Shown here: positions 12,100 through 23,040 of the stretch, piece after piece
How the letters are laid out: the number at the start of each line of letters is the position of its first letter
Numbering within the stretch: the first letter of the stretch is position 1
NCBI RefSeq assembly: GCF_000276665.1
Contig: NW_004955415.1
Location: 31,857,014-31,921,013, forward strand
Reading direction: 5' to 3'
DNA length: 64,000 bases
From: Chinchilla lanigera
Lineage: Eukaryota > Chordata > Mammalia > Rodentia > Chinchillidae
The notes under the pieces: generated by a model
Told to the model about the DNA's origin: nothing
Databases searched by the model: none
Seen by the model: only the letters and a program-made list of their open reading frames with translations
Translations under genes and position numbers: made by a program

Positions 12100-12260
12100 G
12101 CTAGGGTAGTGCGTCGTGCGTGACGTGGGACACAACGAAAGCCGCCGCGTGCGTGGAGCCGACGCGGTCGTGCGTGCGAGCGCGGGGTGGGAGGAGGTGC
12201 CGGTGCTGCTGCGTGCGTGCGTGCGTGCGTGCGTGTGCGCGCGAGGGCGGCGCGGGGGCT
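12100..12260. repeat. CpG-rich stretch with (TGCG)n microsatellite
   Basis: A CpG-dense block with tandem TGCG units at about 12209-12237, followed by alternating CG. It lies about 7 kb upstream of JUNB. No ORF of interest. Confidence 0.7.
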
Positions 12261-12448
12261 GGGCGCGCGGGGAGGCCGCGACCAGGGGTGAAACCCGGGA
12301 GGGGGAGGGGCTGCCGTTAACCCCTTCCTGCCAGACCCGAAACCGGGCGGCCCCGGCCGGGCTCACGGGGCTTCCCCAGCCCGCGAGGGGGCAGCCCCTG
12401 CGGGGAGAGGACCCTACACACACACCCTGCAGAAGCAGAGACCCTCCT

Positions 12449-12463
12449 GTTGCCATAGAAACC
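12449..12463. promoter_or_regulatory. RFX X-box motif
   Basis: GTTGCCATAGAAACC fits the RFX-family X-box: two half sites, GTTGCC and (R)GAAAC, with an AT spacer. Confidence 0.5.
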
Positions 12464-12579
12464 AAGGTTCCCGCACAGCGTCTCGCGGCTTCCTGCTGCG
12501 GTTCTAGAGTCCGCGCGCTGCGCTTCCAGCTCCCGATCCCACAGAAGGGGCCTGGGGTCAGCGGGGCCGGGGTTAGGGG

Positions 12580-13011
12580 TGACTCAGGCCAGCCCGGGGG
12601 TCCCCTGGCCGTCGGCCTCGCCTCCCCTTCCTAGCCCCTGTGACTCAGCCTCGCGGCTTTCCCCGGCGGTGACTCAGGCCCCTGGGGAGGGGGCTGCGGG
12701 CTCCGGGACCCCCCTGCAGGCCCCCGGGGCTGAGAACAGGTTCTGGGACCTCTGGCTCCAGGGCAGGGGTCCCCCCTCCGGCGCGAAGCAGCTGGTGGGG
12801 CGGCACCCCCCTTTGGCTGACCCTTGCTAAGGTCCCTACGGCCCTTCCCACCCCTGCAGGGCTGAGCCTCCCTGCCCCACCCCACCCCTGCCTCCGGGAA
12901 CCGGCCCTTCCCCCACGCGCAGCCACAGGAAGTTTTGGCAGAGTCTGTCGCGGCGTTGAAACGGTTAAAGCCGTTTCTTATTCATTTCATCCAGGGGCCC
13001 CTTTTGACTCA
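12580..13011. promoter_or_regulatory. Cluster of four AP-1 (TRE) sites
   Basis: Exact TGACTCA heptamers at 12580-12586, 12641-12647, 12670-12676 and 13005-13011, in GC-rich unique DNA 6.5-7 kb upstream of JUNB. Two more occur closer to the gene, at 15589-15595 and 16865-16871. AP-1 is the dimer that JunB itself joins, so an autoregulatory enhancer is a reasonable inference. Confidence 0.5.
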
Positions 13012-13114
13012 GAGCAAGCGGGTCCCCCCAGGACCAGGCCTCCCGGGGGCCTGGGTTCCCACTCCACCCCACAGGCACCGTTTTCAGAGGCTGGTGAGTG
13101 GGTTGGGGGTCTTG

Positions 13115-13295
13115 AACATCAGCATGCAGAGCTGAGTTCAAAACCTGTTTCTGCCCTCATCGCTGTCTGGGCCTCAGTTTCCCCTTATGAAAACAGGAAT
13201 AATTATGTCCAGCACATAGAGCTGCTATGGGGATTAGATGAATAACAGATGGGACGCTTTGTATCCAGAACTGGGCACAGGGGCAGGGACCTCCT
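13115..13295 (+). repeat. MIR element
   Basis: An ancient tRNA-derived SINE recognised by 'gggcctcagtttcccctta', 'tatggggattagatgaataa' and the tail block. Diverged, in sense orientation. Confidence 0.7.
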
Positions 13296-14640
13296 CCTGT
13301 CTTTCGGGCCTGAGTGTCCTTGTGTCCTGTAGAGGCAGAGGCCAGTGCTCTGTGCCCCACCCAGGCGTCCTGAGGCCATGGGGTTCACTCTGTCCACCCC
13401 CTGCCCAGGGCGGGCACCCAGGAAGTGAGAGGCGGGGCAGGAATGAGGCGGAACCTGTTGAGCCCGTCACTTCCCCGCCCCCCACCCTCATTCCCGCGCC
13501 CTGACAGGGACCCCCCCCACGCGGCCACCCCACCCCCGCTGCCCTGGACGCCTGGGTCCTGACCTATGGGTGGCCGGAGGGAGGGGATGTCGGATGGAGA
13601 CGCCGTCTCGGGAACATCCTGTGGATGGCTGGCTGGACAGACGGGAGGGTCAGCCCCTCCCAGGGCAGGGCCGACATTGGCTGGGGGCAGAGTAAACATG
13701 GCCCAGGGTAGCCAGACTGGGGGCGGGGAGGGGGCTGTGGGAATGTCCACACACAGTCACCCCTGCGAGCCAGGCCAGAAGCACAAACTTCTGTCACCCT
13801 AGCCACTAAGCCAGCCAGGGACACACACATGGGGTCAGACATACAGCTGGGCAGGACGACCCAGCCCTAGCTGACACAGATGGGACAACAGACTGAAAAA
13901 CAAGACAGAGGGCCCCAGGTGTAGCTTGGTAGCAGTGTGTGCTTAGCATGCACAAAGCAAAAGTCCAGTTGCCAGGGTTTGCATGAGCGCACACACTCGC
14001 TGGAGCACACACGCACAGAAGGGAGGAAAAGACACACTGTCCAACACACAAAGGCATCAACACAGCAAAACCGTGTAGGCAGGGTGTGTGTGACAGATAA
14101 ATCCACTGGACACACGGGTGAGACAGAGCACTGCGCCCCAGACACAAGTGGGCAACGCATGTATGTGACAGGTTCAGAGAGAAGGTACCAGCACCTTGAG
14201 CATTGGCACCCTGAGAGCCACAAAAGAGATGTGTGCCCCCCCCCCACACACACACGTGAAGATACCTAGAGGCCAGAGAGGCACACATTCCCCTGTAGTC
14301 AGATGGACAGAGAGACATCATCTGCACACCAGGACAGCTTCAGGCACTCTCCACCACCACACTTGGTGCACACTTAGAGATGAAGCCTTACACATGCTAG
14401 ATGCACCGGAGGACAGTGCAGTCACAGGCAGGCTGACAGCCCCAGCTAGGCTGGCTGGAGGGTCCAAAGCAGCACACAAAGTCAGTCATGGGCCACAGTG
14501 GTCAGGGTCATAAACATACAGGCACAGGGTCACCTTGGCCAGCACATGTACCCAGCACACACAGACTGTGCACGAACTACCCATATACAGACCAGCCGGG
14601 TATGATGTGCCCCTCTCTCACGTACAAACTAGTCACAAGC
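13295..14640. other. Intergenic DNA without a recognised gene
   Basis: Unique, moderately GC-rich sequence between the MIR copy and the CA-rich block. Open frames on both strands show no conserved protein features. Nothing further could be assigned. Confidence 0.5.
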
Positions 14641-14687
14641 CACATACACACGTCAGCCAGGTGTCTCTCTCACACACAGACCAGACA

Positions 14688-14728
<41 letters not shown>

Positions 14729-14960
14729 AGAAAACAAACCCACACAAACCAGTCAGAGACTTCTCTGTCTCTCTCACAGACACACCATCCACAGACCACA
14801 CATAAACACACAGAGACCGCACATACCAGCACACCAGACACAAATAAGTTAACCATAGGAACTCCAAAAAAACCTGCATAGCCATACATATAGGCCAGCC
14901 ATACACAGCCACTCCTTAGACTTTGTGTGCACATACACACACACACACACACACACAACT
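14641..14960. repeat. CA-rich block with two (CA)n microsatellites
   Basis: Uninterrupted CA repeats at about 14688-14728 and 14935-14958, within a wider ACAC-biased region. Open frames here ('HTHTHT', 'VCVCVC') are artefacts of the repeat. Confidence 0.9.
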
Positions 14961-15675
14961 GTCCCCATCCACACCAAGCAAAACAGCACCCTCACAGAGA
15001 CAGGTCCTACACTCTCGGCAGGGCTGGGCCAGCCAAGCCTGGACCCAGCCTCATGTTCTAGGCTCTCCCACTCCCGGACAGGCAAACACAGCTGCCAACT
15101 TTGCTGAGGTTCTGTGGGTCTCTGGGCTCTGTCCCCCAAGATCCCAGTGCTTCCTGTCCTCAAACATCACTCCCTCCCACCTGTTCTCCACTTCCCCTGG
15201 GAGGCCCAGCTCAGCAACCGTGGCTCCGGCTGTGGGCCGTGTTCTCATCACATCCCCATAGAAAGGGCACCTGGGAAATGAGTGATACCCAAGCCCCCCA
15301 AGCCCTCAGCAGCAGCTTTGTGGGAAACTCCCCATGGGCCTCATTGAGTCAGTGTGAAGAGACTGCTTCCAAGAACACCCAGCAGCTTCCTCTCCAGGAG
15401 AGCGGTGAGGGACCCCCAAAACCACAGGGATGGGGGAGGGGAGCTGGGAGGCCAGGGGTCCTGGGGAAGGGCCTCTGGGATCAGTCTTTAGCTTCTTCCG
15501 GCCCAGCCTCCTGTCCACACCCAGGGGCAGGGACGCGGGCAGCTGGGTGCTTTGACTTGTGGGTTCCTGCCCTGGCCTGCCCACTGGCTGACTCATGGGC
15601 AGCCCCCAGCCCAGTTTCCTGGTGAGAGCCCTGCAGCCAGCTGGTCAGCGGGGCCAGAGGAGGAGGGTCAGTGGA

Positions 15676-15685
15676 CTATTTATAA
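15676..15685 (+). promoter_or_regulatory. MEF2-type site
   Basis: CTATTTATAA fits the MEF2 consensus YTAWWWWTAR exactly. It could also be read as a TATA-like element. It is unique, conserved-looking DNA 3.8 kb upstream of the JUNB TATA box. Confidence 0.35.
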
Positions 15686-16102
15686 GAAGGAGAAGTCCCT
15701 CGTGCCAAGGCCAAAAGCTCCAGAGACCCATGGGTGGGGGTGGGTGAACTTCCTCCTTACCCGGTCCTCTGGGCCTGGGAGAGGGGTATGGGGAAGGTGG
15801 GCAATACCCAGCAGCCAGTGTGGGTGTCCAGGCCAGATGGGGGAGGGGCCGTCACACTCTCCTCCCCAGGCAGGCCTGGCGCCAGCAGGGCGGCATGAGG
15901 GGGCGGCACCCAGGCCACAGGGTGAGACTGGCAGGGGCCTGGAACCGGCTGTACCAGCTTGGCCAGGCCCCCGCCCTCCATGGCTGGCCTTTCCCCATCC
16001 CCTGCTCAAACGCCCATGCAGAAGCCCTGGGGCCGGGACCCCACTCCAAAATACAGTCTGCTCATAAACACCATTGGCTCCTCTCCTCGTGCCAACTCTT
16101 TT

Positions 16103-16217
16103 GTTTGTTTGTTTGTTTGTTTTTTTGGAGGGGGCGTTTTCTGGTACCGGGAATCAAACTCACCACCTTGCGCTTGCCAAGCAGGCGCTGTGCCGCTGAG
16201 CTAAATCCCCAGCCCCT
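16103..16217 (-). repeat. ID-like SINE with 14-bp target-site duplication
   Basis: Antisense copy with a (GTTT)n tail, 'ggtaccgggaatcaaactca' and 'gccgctgagctaaatcccca'. It is flanked by gtgccaactctttt at 16089-16102 and 16218-16231. Confidence 0.93.
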
Positions 16218-16469
16218 GTGCCAACTCTTTTAACTCGCAGGTAGAGGAGACCATTTGTGAAAGGATGGCATGCATTTGGTACTACATAAGTGCCCATCTC
16301 AGTGTGTAGCATACACAAAACCCTGGGTTCAACCCCAGTACTGCAAAAATAATAAAATAAAATAACTAAATATCTGTCCAGTTGTGACTGTCCACAGTAC
16401 CTCGCATAGTACCTGATGCTCCGGAGGCAGGGAGCTTGGGCTGTATGTATGGGACTTGGGCTATGAGTG

Positions 16470-16650
16470 GACGTAAGGCAAGTTCTTTCATTTTCTTGTC
16501 TATTCAGTGGTGATATGAACAGCACACACTTGGCTGGACGGCTGGAAGCAGCCAGTGACTTATTATGCAAGCCACTTAGAATGGTGTCTGGCCCCTGCTA
16601 AGAGCCATATAAGTGTTAGCTATTAAAATAATAATTACTATTTCTCAGTG
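16470..16650 (+). repeat. MIR element
   Basis: Diverged sense copy: 'gcaagttctttcattttctt', 'agccacttagaatggtgtct' and an AT-rich end with 'agtgttagctatta'. Confidence 0.6.
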
Positions 16651-17742
16651 TGTCTGCGTGTCCGCATGTCTCTGAGTCTCCTCATCTGTCTGCACATTAA
16701 CCTTGCCTCTTTCTGTCCCTTGGGCCATCTCTCCCTGCCCTGACCCCTGCCCCCTCCACCCCCTCTTGCTCCTTTGGCTCCGGTCATGCCTCTATGCCAC
16801 TGTGATGGCCTGGCCACGCTCCAGGGCTCCCCCCAGCATGGCCAGCCTCAGCTCTGGCCGCGAGTGACTCACTGTGGTCTCCTGGCCCATGGGACCTGCA
16901 AGTTGGCTTCCCAAGGTGCTGCCCTGCCCAGCCCCCCAGTGCTGCCCGCCCCGCCCCCGTGGGCCAGGCCAGATGTCAGCTGCAGCTATTAGCATGGGCA
17001 GGAGACACAGGCCTGGCAGAGTGCCCGCCAGACTCAGCGGCCTCTGGAATCTCCCTGAGCCTGAGGCGGGGGAAGGGAGCCTCCCTAGCAAGGGGCCAGA
17101 GGAGGGGGCCCTAAGGGTCCTGCAGACTGGGATGCCCCCAGCCACTTCTGGGACCTTCCAAGCCCCCTGCCCTGCGGGACTTCCCCTGCCCTCAGCTCAG
17201 TTTCTCTGAGCCTCTTTCATTTTCTTTCTCTCTCCTACACTTGCTAAGTCTGAGGCTGCCCCAGAAAGGCCCGCAAGCCCTTGACCCTCAGCCTCCCTCT
17301 ACCCTAAAGGAGCTTCTTCCATCTTCTCACAGATGGGGGCCTGGGAGGCTGAGAAAGAGGGAGACTGGGTCTCTCACTTCTTGTTTTAGGGGTTCCCATG
17401 CTCCCTGCTTGGAAGTCCCTCCTAGAGTCTAACTAGAAGTCTCATTATTTAAACCTCCAGCCGGCCCTTCCTGAGGAAAGTGCAGTGGGCTCCTTCACCT
17501 CCCCTTGGATTTTCTGGTGCTCTTTAGGGGCAGGGAGTCGCTCTGCGCTAAGATGGGAATGGACCCCCAATCACTGGGGCGTCGGGGGAAGGAAAGGGCA
17601 CCCTGCCCGGGGTTGGGCAGCGGAGGTGCCAGCCCGCCCAGGCGCCGCGGAGGCCTCGAGGCATCAGCCCGCCCCCTCCGCACCCCGTCGGGCCAGGGGC
17701 GAAGTCCGACCCAGGCCCGCGGGCAGGCGGGGACCTGCCGGG

Positions 17743-17878
17743 NNNNNNNNNNNNNNNNNNNNNNNNNNNNNNNNNNNNNNNNNNNNNNNNNNNNNNNNNN
17801 NNNNNNNNNNNNNNNNNNNNNNNNNNNNNNNNNNNNNNNNNNNNNNNNNNNNNNNNNNNNNNNNNNNNNNNNNNNNNN
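17743..17878. other. Assembly gap (136 N)
   Basis: An unbroken run of N within a CpG-dense block (about 17.5-18.5 kb). The flanks are GC-rich and low in complexity. Long frames that cross it are artefacts. Confidence 0.99.
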
Positions 17879-18095
17879 GCCGTGGGGGCTCTGGGGGTGG
17901 CGGCCGGGGCTGGTCGGGACTAGCCGTCCGGGGGCCCGGGCGCGCCCTGGGATCTGGCAACTACCCGGGGCTCCTGGTTCTGGCGCGGGCCCCGGGACAG
18001 CGCAGATCCCACCCCTTCCTGTGGCCTAATATGGGCGTCGGGGAGAAACTCCGGGGGTCGCTCCACCCCTTAGTCCTGCCAGCCGACTCCGACCC

Positions 18096-18110
18096 GTTGC
18101 CATGGCGACC
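18096..18110. promoter_or_regulatory. RFX X-box motif
   Basis: GTTGCCATGGCGACC is a near-palindromic X-box (GTTGCC-AT-GGCGAC), in the CpG-rich DNA 1.4 kb upstream of JUNB. Confidence 0.5.
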
Positions 18111-19352
18111 AGGCCCAGCTCTGCAGCTGCATCCCCCTCTCGCAGGCCGATGGAACCTCCCCGCGCAGCCTGCCTTCGCAGGCGCCTGCGGAGCCGCGGG
18201 AGAAACCATTCTGGGGCTTGGGGAACAACGGTGATCTAAACCCTCAGTGGCCTGGCAAGATCTGCGCCCAGAGATTCGGGCGGGGGGTCGCACGCCCGGG
18301 TTCCTCTTCCGAGACGCGGAAAGCAGCCGGACTCAGGGCGGGGCGCACGGTCCCGTAGGATCCGAGTGACGGAGATAGGGCCGGGTTCCTTCCCCCCGGG
18401 GCTGTTGCCACACTTCCTGCCTCGGCGCTCTTTCCCCAGCCTGTTTCTAAGGAAGGGAGTGGGGCTGGGCGACCGCACCCCAGCAGTCCGGCTGGGTCCG
18501 GGCTCCAGGAGCTGACTGGGTGTCGGGCAAGCCCAGGGTGACCAGGGGAGGGATCTGGAGTCGGGGACAGAGTATACAGGTGCCTAAAGTTCACTCACGA
18601 GGAGGCATGCCCGTCGTGGCGGACACTGCCGTACCAGTCGCCAAGGGACCCAAATCCCCTCCTCTGGCAAGTCCTGATTGGGTACCCTCCCGTCACCGTC
18701 CTTTTAACTCCAGGTGTGCCCGACCCTTCTACTCTCCTTCATTAGGGTTTCACAGATGGGCGCCTCTCTATTAGACACGTCCCCATCTTCTACCCCGTAT
18801 GTTTTACCTGCCTCAGGGTACCCCTGGACTCTTGCTCATTTTCTGCACACATAGCTTTCCCCCATCCCTTCTTCCCACTTACGGGGGTACCCACCAACTC
18901 TCGCACGGACTCCCGAACCCCTACTCATTTCTTGTATACTAGGTGCTGCAGCTCCGCCCCCTGACCCTTTGGATCGCTCCCCTCCTCCCTCCTGTGAAAA
19001 TTCCAGTCCCTCCACCGCTTTGTGCCCGACAGCCCCCAATTCCCTCCTGGGTCTGGTATCTTGTCTTCTGACCCTTCCCTGTCCCCACTGTGAGAGACTG
19101 GGTCTCCCAGTGTACTGTCAGTCCTCCCACCTCCTTCAGCCACCCCGAGTCCCCGAGACCTTCCTGGTACACCCGGGACCCCCTCCCCACTTGCTTTTCA
19201 CTAGGTCTGCAAGTGCGTCCAGGCGAACATCCTCCCCCGTGTGCCTCGGGCAGGCAACACCTCCCTTCCTCCGCGCGCCGGGGTCCCTCGAGCCCCTCCC
19301 CCGGCAGCCGTTCCGAGCCACCCGGCCCGTGGCCGCTGTTTACAAGGACACG

Positions 19353-19376
19353 CGCTTCCTGACAGTGACGCGAGCC
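19353..19376 (+). promoter_or_regulatory. JUNB: JUNB IL-6 response-type element (Ets/STAT plus CRE-like)
   Basis: 'CGCTTCCTGACAGTGACGCG' combines an Ets-type TTCC core with a CRE-like TGACGCGA. It lies about 120-145 bp upstream of the likely start site. The layout and spacing match the JRE-IL6 described for the mouse junB promoter. The assignment to this species is by similarity. Confidence 0.7.
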
Positions 19377-19434
19377 GCCTCCGCCCCTTCCCCACGCTTC
19401 AGGAGGGGGCGCGGGGGCCCGGCTCCAGGGACGG

Positions 19435-19476
19435 CCAATCGGAGCTCACTTCCGCGGCTGACTAGTGCAGTATAAA
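19435..19476 (+). promoter_or_regulatory. JUNB: JUNB core promoter (CCAAT and TATA)
   Basis: CCAAT at 19435-19439 and TATAAA at 19471-19476 place transcription start near 19500, giving a 5' leader of about 280 nt. The ATG at 19465 is upstream of this TATA box and so is not part of the mRNA. Confidence 0.85.
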
Positions 19477-19779
19477 GGCGCGTGGCTTCAGCTGAGCGGC
19501 TGGGACCTTGAGGGCGGCCAGGCCAGCAACGCAACTGGCGGGGAGCGGGGAGCGGGGAGCAAGGGGGAAGCGATACGGAGCAAGCGAGTGCGCTACAGAG
19601 GGCGAGAGAACTCCGGAAGCCGGACAAAGCTTTGCGCACCTCTGCCCAGGCCGCTGCTAGCTCCCGAGAGCACGCGATCACACGACTGGCCCGGCCACCG
19701 CCGCGGACAGTGCGCCACTTGTGAGGCGAGGCCCGGGGCGGCCCGCGGGGACCCTGCCCAGATCGCCTGGGCCGCCCGG

Positions 19780-20823
19780 ATGTGCACTAAAATGGAACAG
19801 CCCTTCTACCACGACGACTCGTACGCGACGACGGGATACGGGCGGGCCCCTGGAAGCCTTTCTCTGCACGACTACAAACTCCTGAAGCCCAGCCTGGCGC
19901 TGAACCTGGCAGACCCCTACCGCGGACTGAAGGCGCCTGGAGCGCGCGGCCCGGGCCCGGAAGGCAGTGGGGCCGGCAGCTATTTCTCCGGTCAGGGCTC
20001 AGATACAGGGGCGTCTCTGAAGCTTGCCTCCTCGGAGCTGGAGCGCCTGATCGTGCCCAACAGCAACGGCGTGATCACAACGACGCCCACGCCACCGGGA
20101 CAGTACTTTTACCCCCGCGGGGGCGGCAGCAGCGGAGGTGCCGGGGGCGCGGGGGGCGGCGTCACCGAGGAGCAGGAGGGCTTCGCCGACGGCTTCGTCA
20201 AAGCTCTGGACGACCTGCATAAGATGAACCACGTGACGCCCCCCAACGTGTCCCTGGGTCCCGGCGGGGGGGCCCAGGCCGGGCCCGGGGGCGTCTACGC
20301 CGGCCCAGAGCCGCCTCCTGTCTACACCAACCTCAGCAGCTACTCCCCGGCCTCTGCGTCCTCCGGGGGCGCCGGGGCCGCCGTCGGGACCGGGAGCTCA
20401 TACCCGACGGCCACCATCAGCTACCTCCCCCACGCGCCGCCCTTCGCTGGCGGCCACCCCGCTCAGCTGGGCTTGGGTCGCGGCGCCTCCGCCTTCAAGG
20501 AGGAACCACAGACCGTGCCTGAGGCGCGCAGCCGCGACGCCACGCCGCCGGTGTCCCCCATCAACATGGAAGACCAGGAGCGCATTAAAGTGGAGCGCAA
20601 GCGGCTGCGGAACCGACTGGCGGCCACCAAGTGCCGGAAGCGGAAACTAGAGCGCATCGCGCGCCTGGAGGACAAGGTGAAGACGCTGAAGGCTGAGAAC
20701 GCGGGCTTGTCCAGCACCGCCGGGCTGCTCCGGGAGCAAGTGGCCCAGCTGAAACAGAAGGTCATGACCCACGTAAGCAACGGCTGCCAGCTGCTCCTGG
20801 GGGTCAAGGGCCACGCCTTCTGA
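19780..20823 (+). CDS. JUNB: JUNB, JunB AP-1 transcription factor subunit
   Basis: An intronless gene encoding 347 residues, the usual length. JunB dimerises with Fos or ATF proteins to bind TRE sites in the nucleus, and generally tempers c-Jun activity. The N-terminus [15 protein letters not shown] is followed by a Jun delta/transactivation region with glycine-rich linkers, an EPQTVPEA...TPPVSP phosphorylation and turnover segment at about residues 245-260, a basic region ([20 protein letters not shown]) near 268-287, and a leucine zipper to about 330. The tail is [14 protein letters not shown] chose 19780 because it gives the conserved JunB start. The frame is open to 19465 without another ATG downstream of the TATA box. 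The start context is weak (C at -3, T at +4), whereas Met5 has A at -3 and G at +4. Confidence 0.98.
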   Translation: MCTKMEQPFYHDDSYATTGYGRAPGSLSLHDYKLLKPSLALNLADPYRGLKAPGARGPGPEGSGAGSYFSGQGSDTGASLKLASSELERLIVPNSNGVITTTPTPPGQYFYPRGGGSSGGAGGAGGGVTEEQEGFADGFVKALDDLHKMNHVTPPNVSLGPGGGAQAGPGGVYAGPEPPPVYTNLSSYSPASASSGGAGAAVGTGSSYPTATISYLPHAPPFAGGHPAQLGLGRGASAFKEEPQTVPEARSRDATPPVSPINMEDQERIKVERKRLRNRLAATKCRKRKLERIARLEDKVKTLKAENAGLSSTAGLLREQVAQLKQKVMTHVSNGCQLLLGVKGHAF

Positions 20824-21280
20824 GCGCCCTCTACAGAGACCCCGGCCTGGACTGCTGGGCGCGAGCCTCCGTGAGCAAGGCGGTGGGCACCGCCAGTCGG
20901 GGGGCGCCAGCCACACTGGACTCGGCCGCGCCCCGCGCTCAGCCCTCACCTCGACGTTTACAGCCCCCCTTCCATTCTTTTTTTTTTATTTTTTTCTTTT
21001 GGAAACGGACTCGATTCATATTGAATATAATATATTTGTGTATTTAACAGGAAGGGGAGAAGGGGGCGATTGCGGCGGAGCTGGCCCCGCCGCCCGGTAC
21101 TCGAGCCCGCGGGGACACTGGGGAAGGGACCCCCGCCCCCTGCCCTCCCCCTCTGCACCGTACTGTGGGCAGAAACACGCACTTGATATCTAAAGAGTTT
21201 ATTTTAAAATGTGTTTGTGTGTGTGTGCGTATGTTTTTATTGAATCTATTTAAGTAAAAACTGATTCTTTATTAAATTCT
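20824..21280 (+). other. JUNB: JUNB 3' untranslated region
   Basis: A GC-rich part is followed by AT-rich DNA with several TATTT/ATTTA words (21020-21050, 21190-21250) typical of unstable immediate-early mRNAs. ATTAAA at 21271-21276 is the most likely polyadenylation signal. Confidence 0.7.
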
Positions 21281-21586
21281 GTTGTCTTTCTTTCCAAACC
21301 AGGCGGGTGGAGGGAGGCGAGTGCTAGTGCCCCCACCCAACTGCTGTTTGTGTCTCTCCACTCTGCACCTGTGGCCCCTGTCAGCGCTGTCCGGACCTCT
21401 GGATCCCAGCTCCGGCCTCCAGTCCTCCCCCTGTCAGCCGATCTATCGGTTAGAAAGGTCCAAGCGCGGGACCAAGTCCCGCCGCTCAGCAAGCTCAGCA
21501 TCCACGGCGGGGAGGAGGGGGCACTAGCCACCCCCACCCGATGCTCTGTGCGCAGGCGCGGCCCCGCCCGCGCCGGGGCTTTCCCC

Positions 21587-21730
21587 GCTGACGCAGCGGA
21601 AGCGTAGCCCGTATATGGTCAGATTCTGCGCAGTGACGCGCCGGCGTCTCCGGGCAGATTCCGGGAATCCCCTCCCCCTGCTCTGCCGGGCAGTGCTGCG
21701 ACACCGGGAAGGGGGCCGGGATTTTCCCGG
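21587..21730 (+). promoter_or_regulatory. JUNB 3' inducible enhancer: SRE, CRE-like, STAT and NF-kB motifs
   Basis: Within 140 bp there are TGACGC (21589-21594 and 21634-21639), an Ets GGAA (21598-21601) followed by a CArG-like CCGTATATGG (21609-21618), TTCCGGGAA (STAT, 21659-21667) overlapping GGGAATCCCC (kB, 21663-21672), and GGGATTTTCC (kB, 21718-21727). Downstream serum- and IL-6-responsive elements, including a joint STAT3/NF-kB site, have been described for mouse junB. This matches that arrangement. Confidence 0.75.
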
Positions 21731-21739
21731 GCGGGCGGC

Positions 21740-23040
21740 TGCCGGGGCGCGGAAAGCCCCAGGCCTGGGTCCAGAGCGCCCGTGGTGGGCGGGCTGGGCA
21801 CTCCTGGGTCCCGGGAGCCTCCCCTGAGCCTCCTTGCAAAGCTGGCGCCTGGGCCGCGCCGCGCCCACGCCCCTCGGTCTGATCTTCTGGCGCGCGCGCG
21901 GGGCGGGGGAGGGGGATGCTTCAGCCGCCTCGTTCGGCCGACGCCGCCCCCAGCCCGCCAGGAAGGGCGGCGCCGCCTGCCAGCTTCCCTTCCCGGTGCC
22001 AGGCCCGGAGCGAGGCGCCTGCCAGGTCTGGTCCTGCCAGGGCGGTGCTGCCGGGGCCGCTGGACTCCACCACCGCCCTCGCAGCTGGGACGCGGGATGG
22101 GGTGGGAGCCGCTGGCTGCCCGACAGGACCTAGCCAGCCTTGAAACTGGAGGCCTGCACAGCAGAGGAAGCTCCCCAAAGCCACCGTGATTGGGTGAGGG
22201 GAACAGACACGTGCATCATTTTGTGTATAAGATACTGAGTCAAAGGGGTCACTTGAATGCTAGAGTTTGGGACCAGCCTGGGCAACATAATGAGACAAAG
22301 TGGCTGGAGACATGGCCTGGACCATGGCAGACAGTCAACAACCGTGATATCATACGGTGATAAGGGCTAGGACAGGAAAAGCAGGTCAGGGTGACAGGAC
22401 AGGAAGGGGAGGCAAGCTGCTCTGCCGAAGGTACGGGAAACGTGTTGACGTTCCAGCAGGTTAGAAGTAATAGGGGTCCGGAGAAGACAGTTTTACCGAG
22501 GGAAGAGCACATGCAAAGTTCCTGTTGCCCGGATACGGTGAGTCCGTGAAAGCACAGCCAGAAGACAGTTATGCCTGCAATGGAATGAGTTGGCGGCAGA
22601 TAGATGAGAATAAGAGAGGCCTTGCAGGGTTTTAGGGGTTGGGGCTGGAGTGTTGCTCACGCGCGCAGAACACAGAATTCCAACGGGGATGACTGACCCT
22701 CATAGAGTATTTGCTGGCGAGCGGTACTCGTGGTGGGTCTACTTGTGAAATGAGACTGTCAGCCCTGTTCCAGGGAAGGAAATCAGGGCTCAGTGAAGGA
22801 AATCAGGGCTCAGTGAATGGCCACTTACTAAACACGAACCGAAGCACCCCCAAGATCGCTGCCTAGCTCCTGGCAGCTGCCTCTTAGGCCTCCCTACCCC
22901 TCTCACCGCAGGGCAGATAGGCCATCTCCCTAGGGACCCTGCATGTCCCCTCAGGCTCCAGGTGTTGGTTTTTCCAGGCCTCTTTCCCGTACAACCGAGC
23001 ATAACTGACTCCTTCCAAGCATGGGGGGCGGGTCATTCTA
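21740..23040. other. JUNB-PRDX2 intergenic DNA
   Basis: GC-rich and CpG-rich to about 22.15 kb, then unique DNA with one short SINE remnant near 22230-22310. There is a direct 23-base duplication at 22776-22820 ('gaaggaaatcagggctcagt' occurs twice). I see no gene. Confidence 0.5.

Noticed and set aside
14488..14958. His/Thr- and Val/Cys-rich small proteins
   Set aside because: Translations of (CA)n repeats.
17485..18234. 249-codon frame upstream of JUNB
   Set aside because: It crosses the 136-N gap and shows no recognisable protein features.
19465..19779. N-terminal extension of JUNB from the ATG at 19465
   Set aside because: This ATG lies upstream of the TATA box at 19471, so it should not be in the mRNA.
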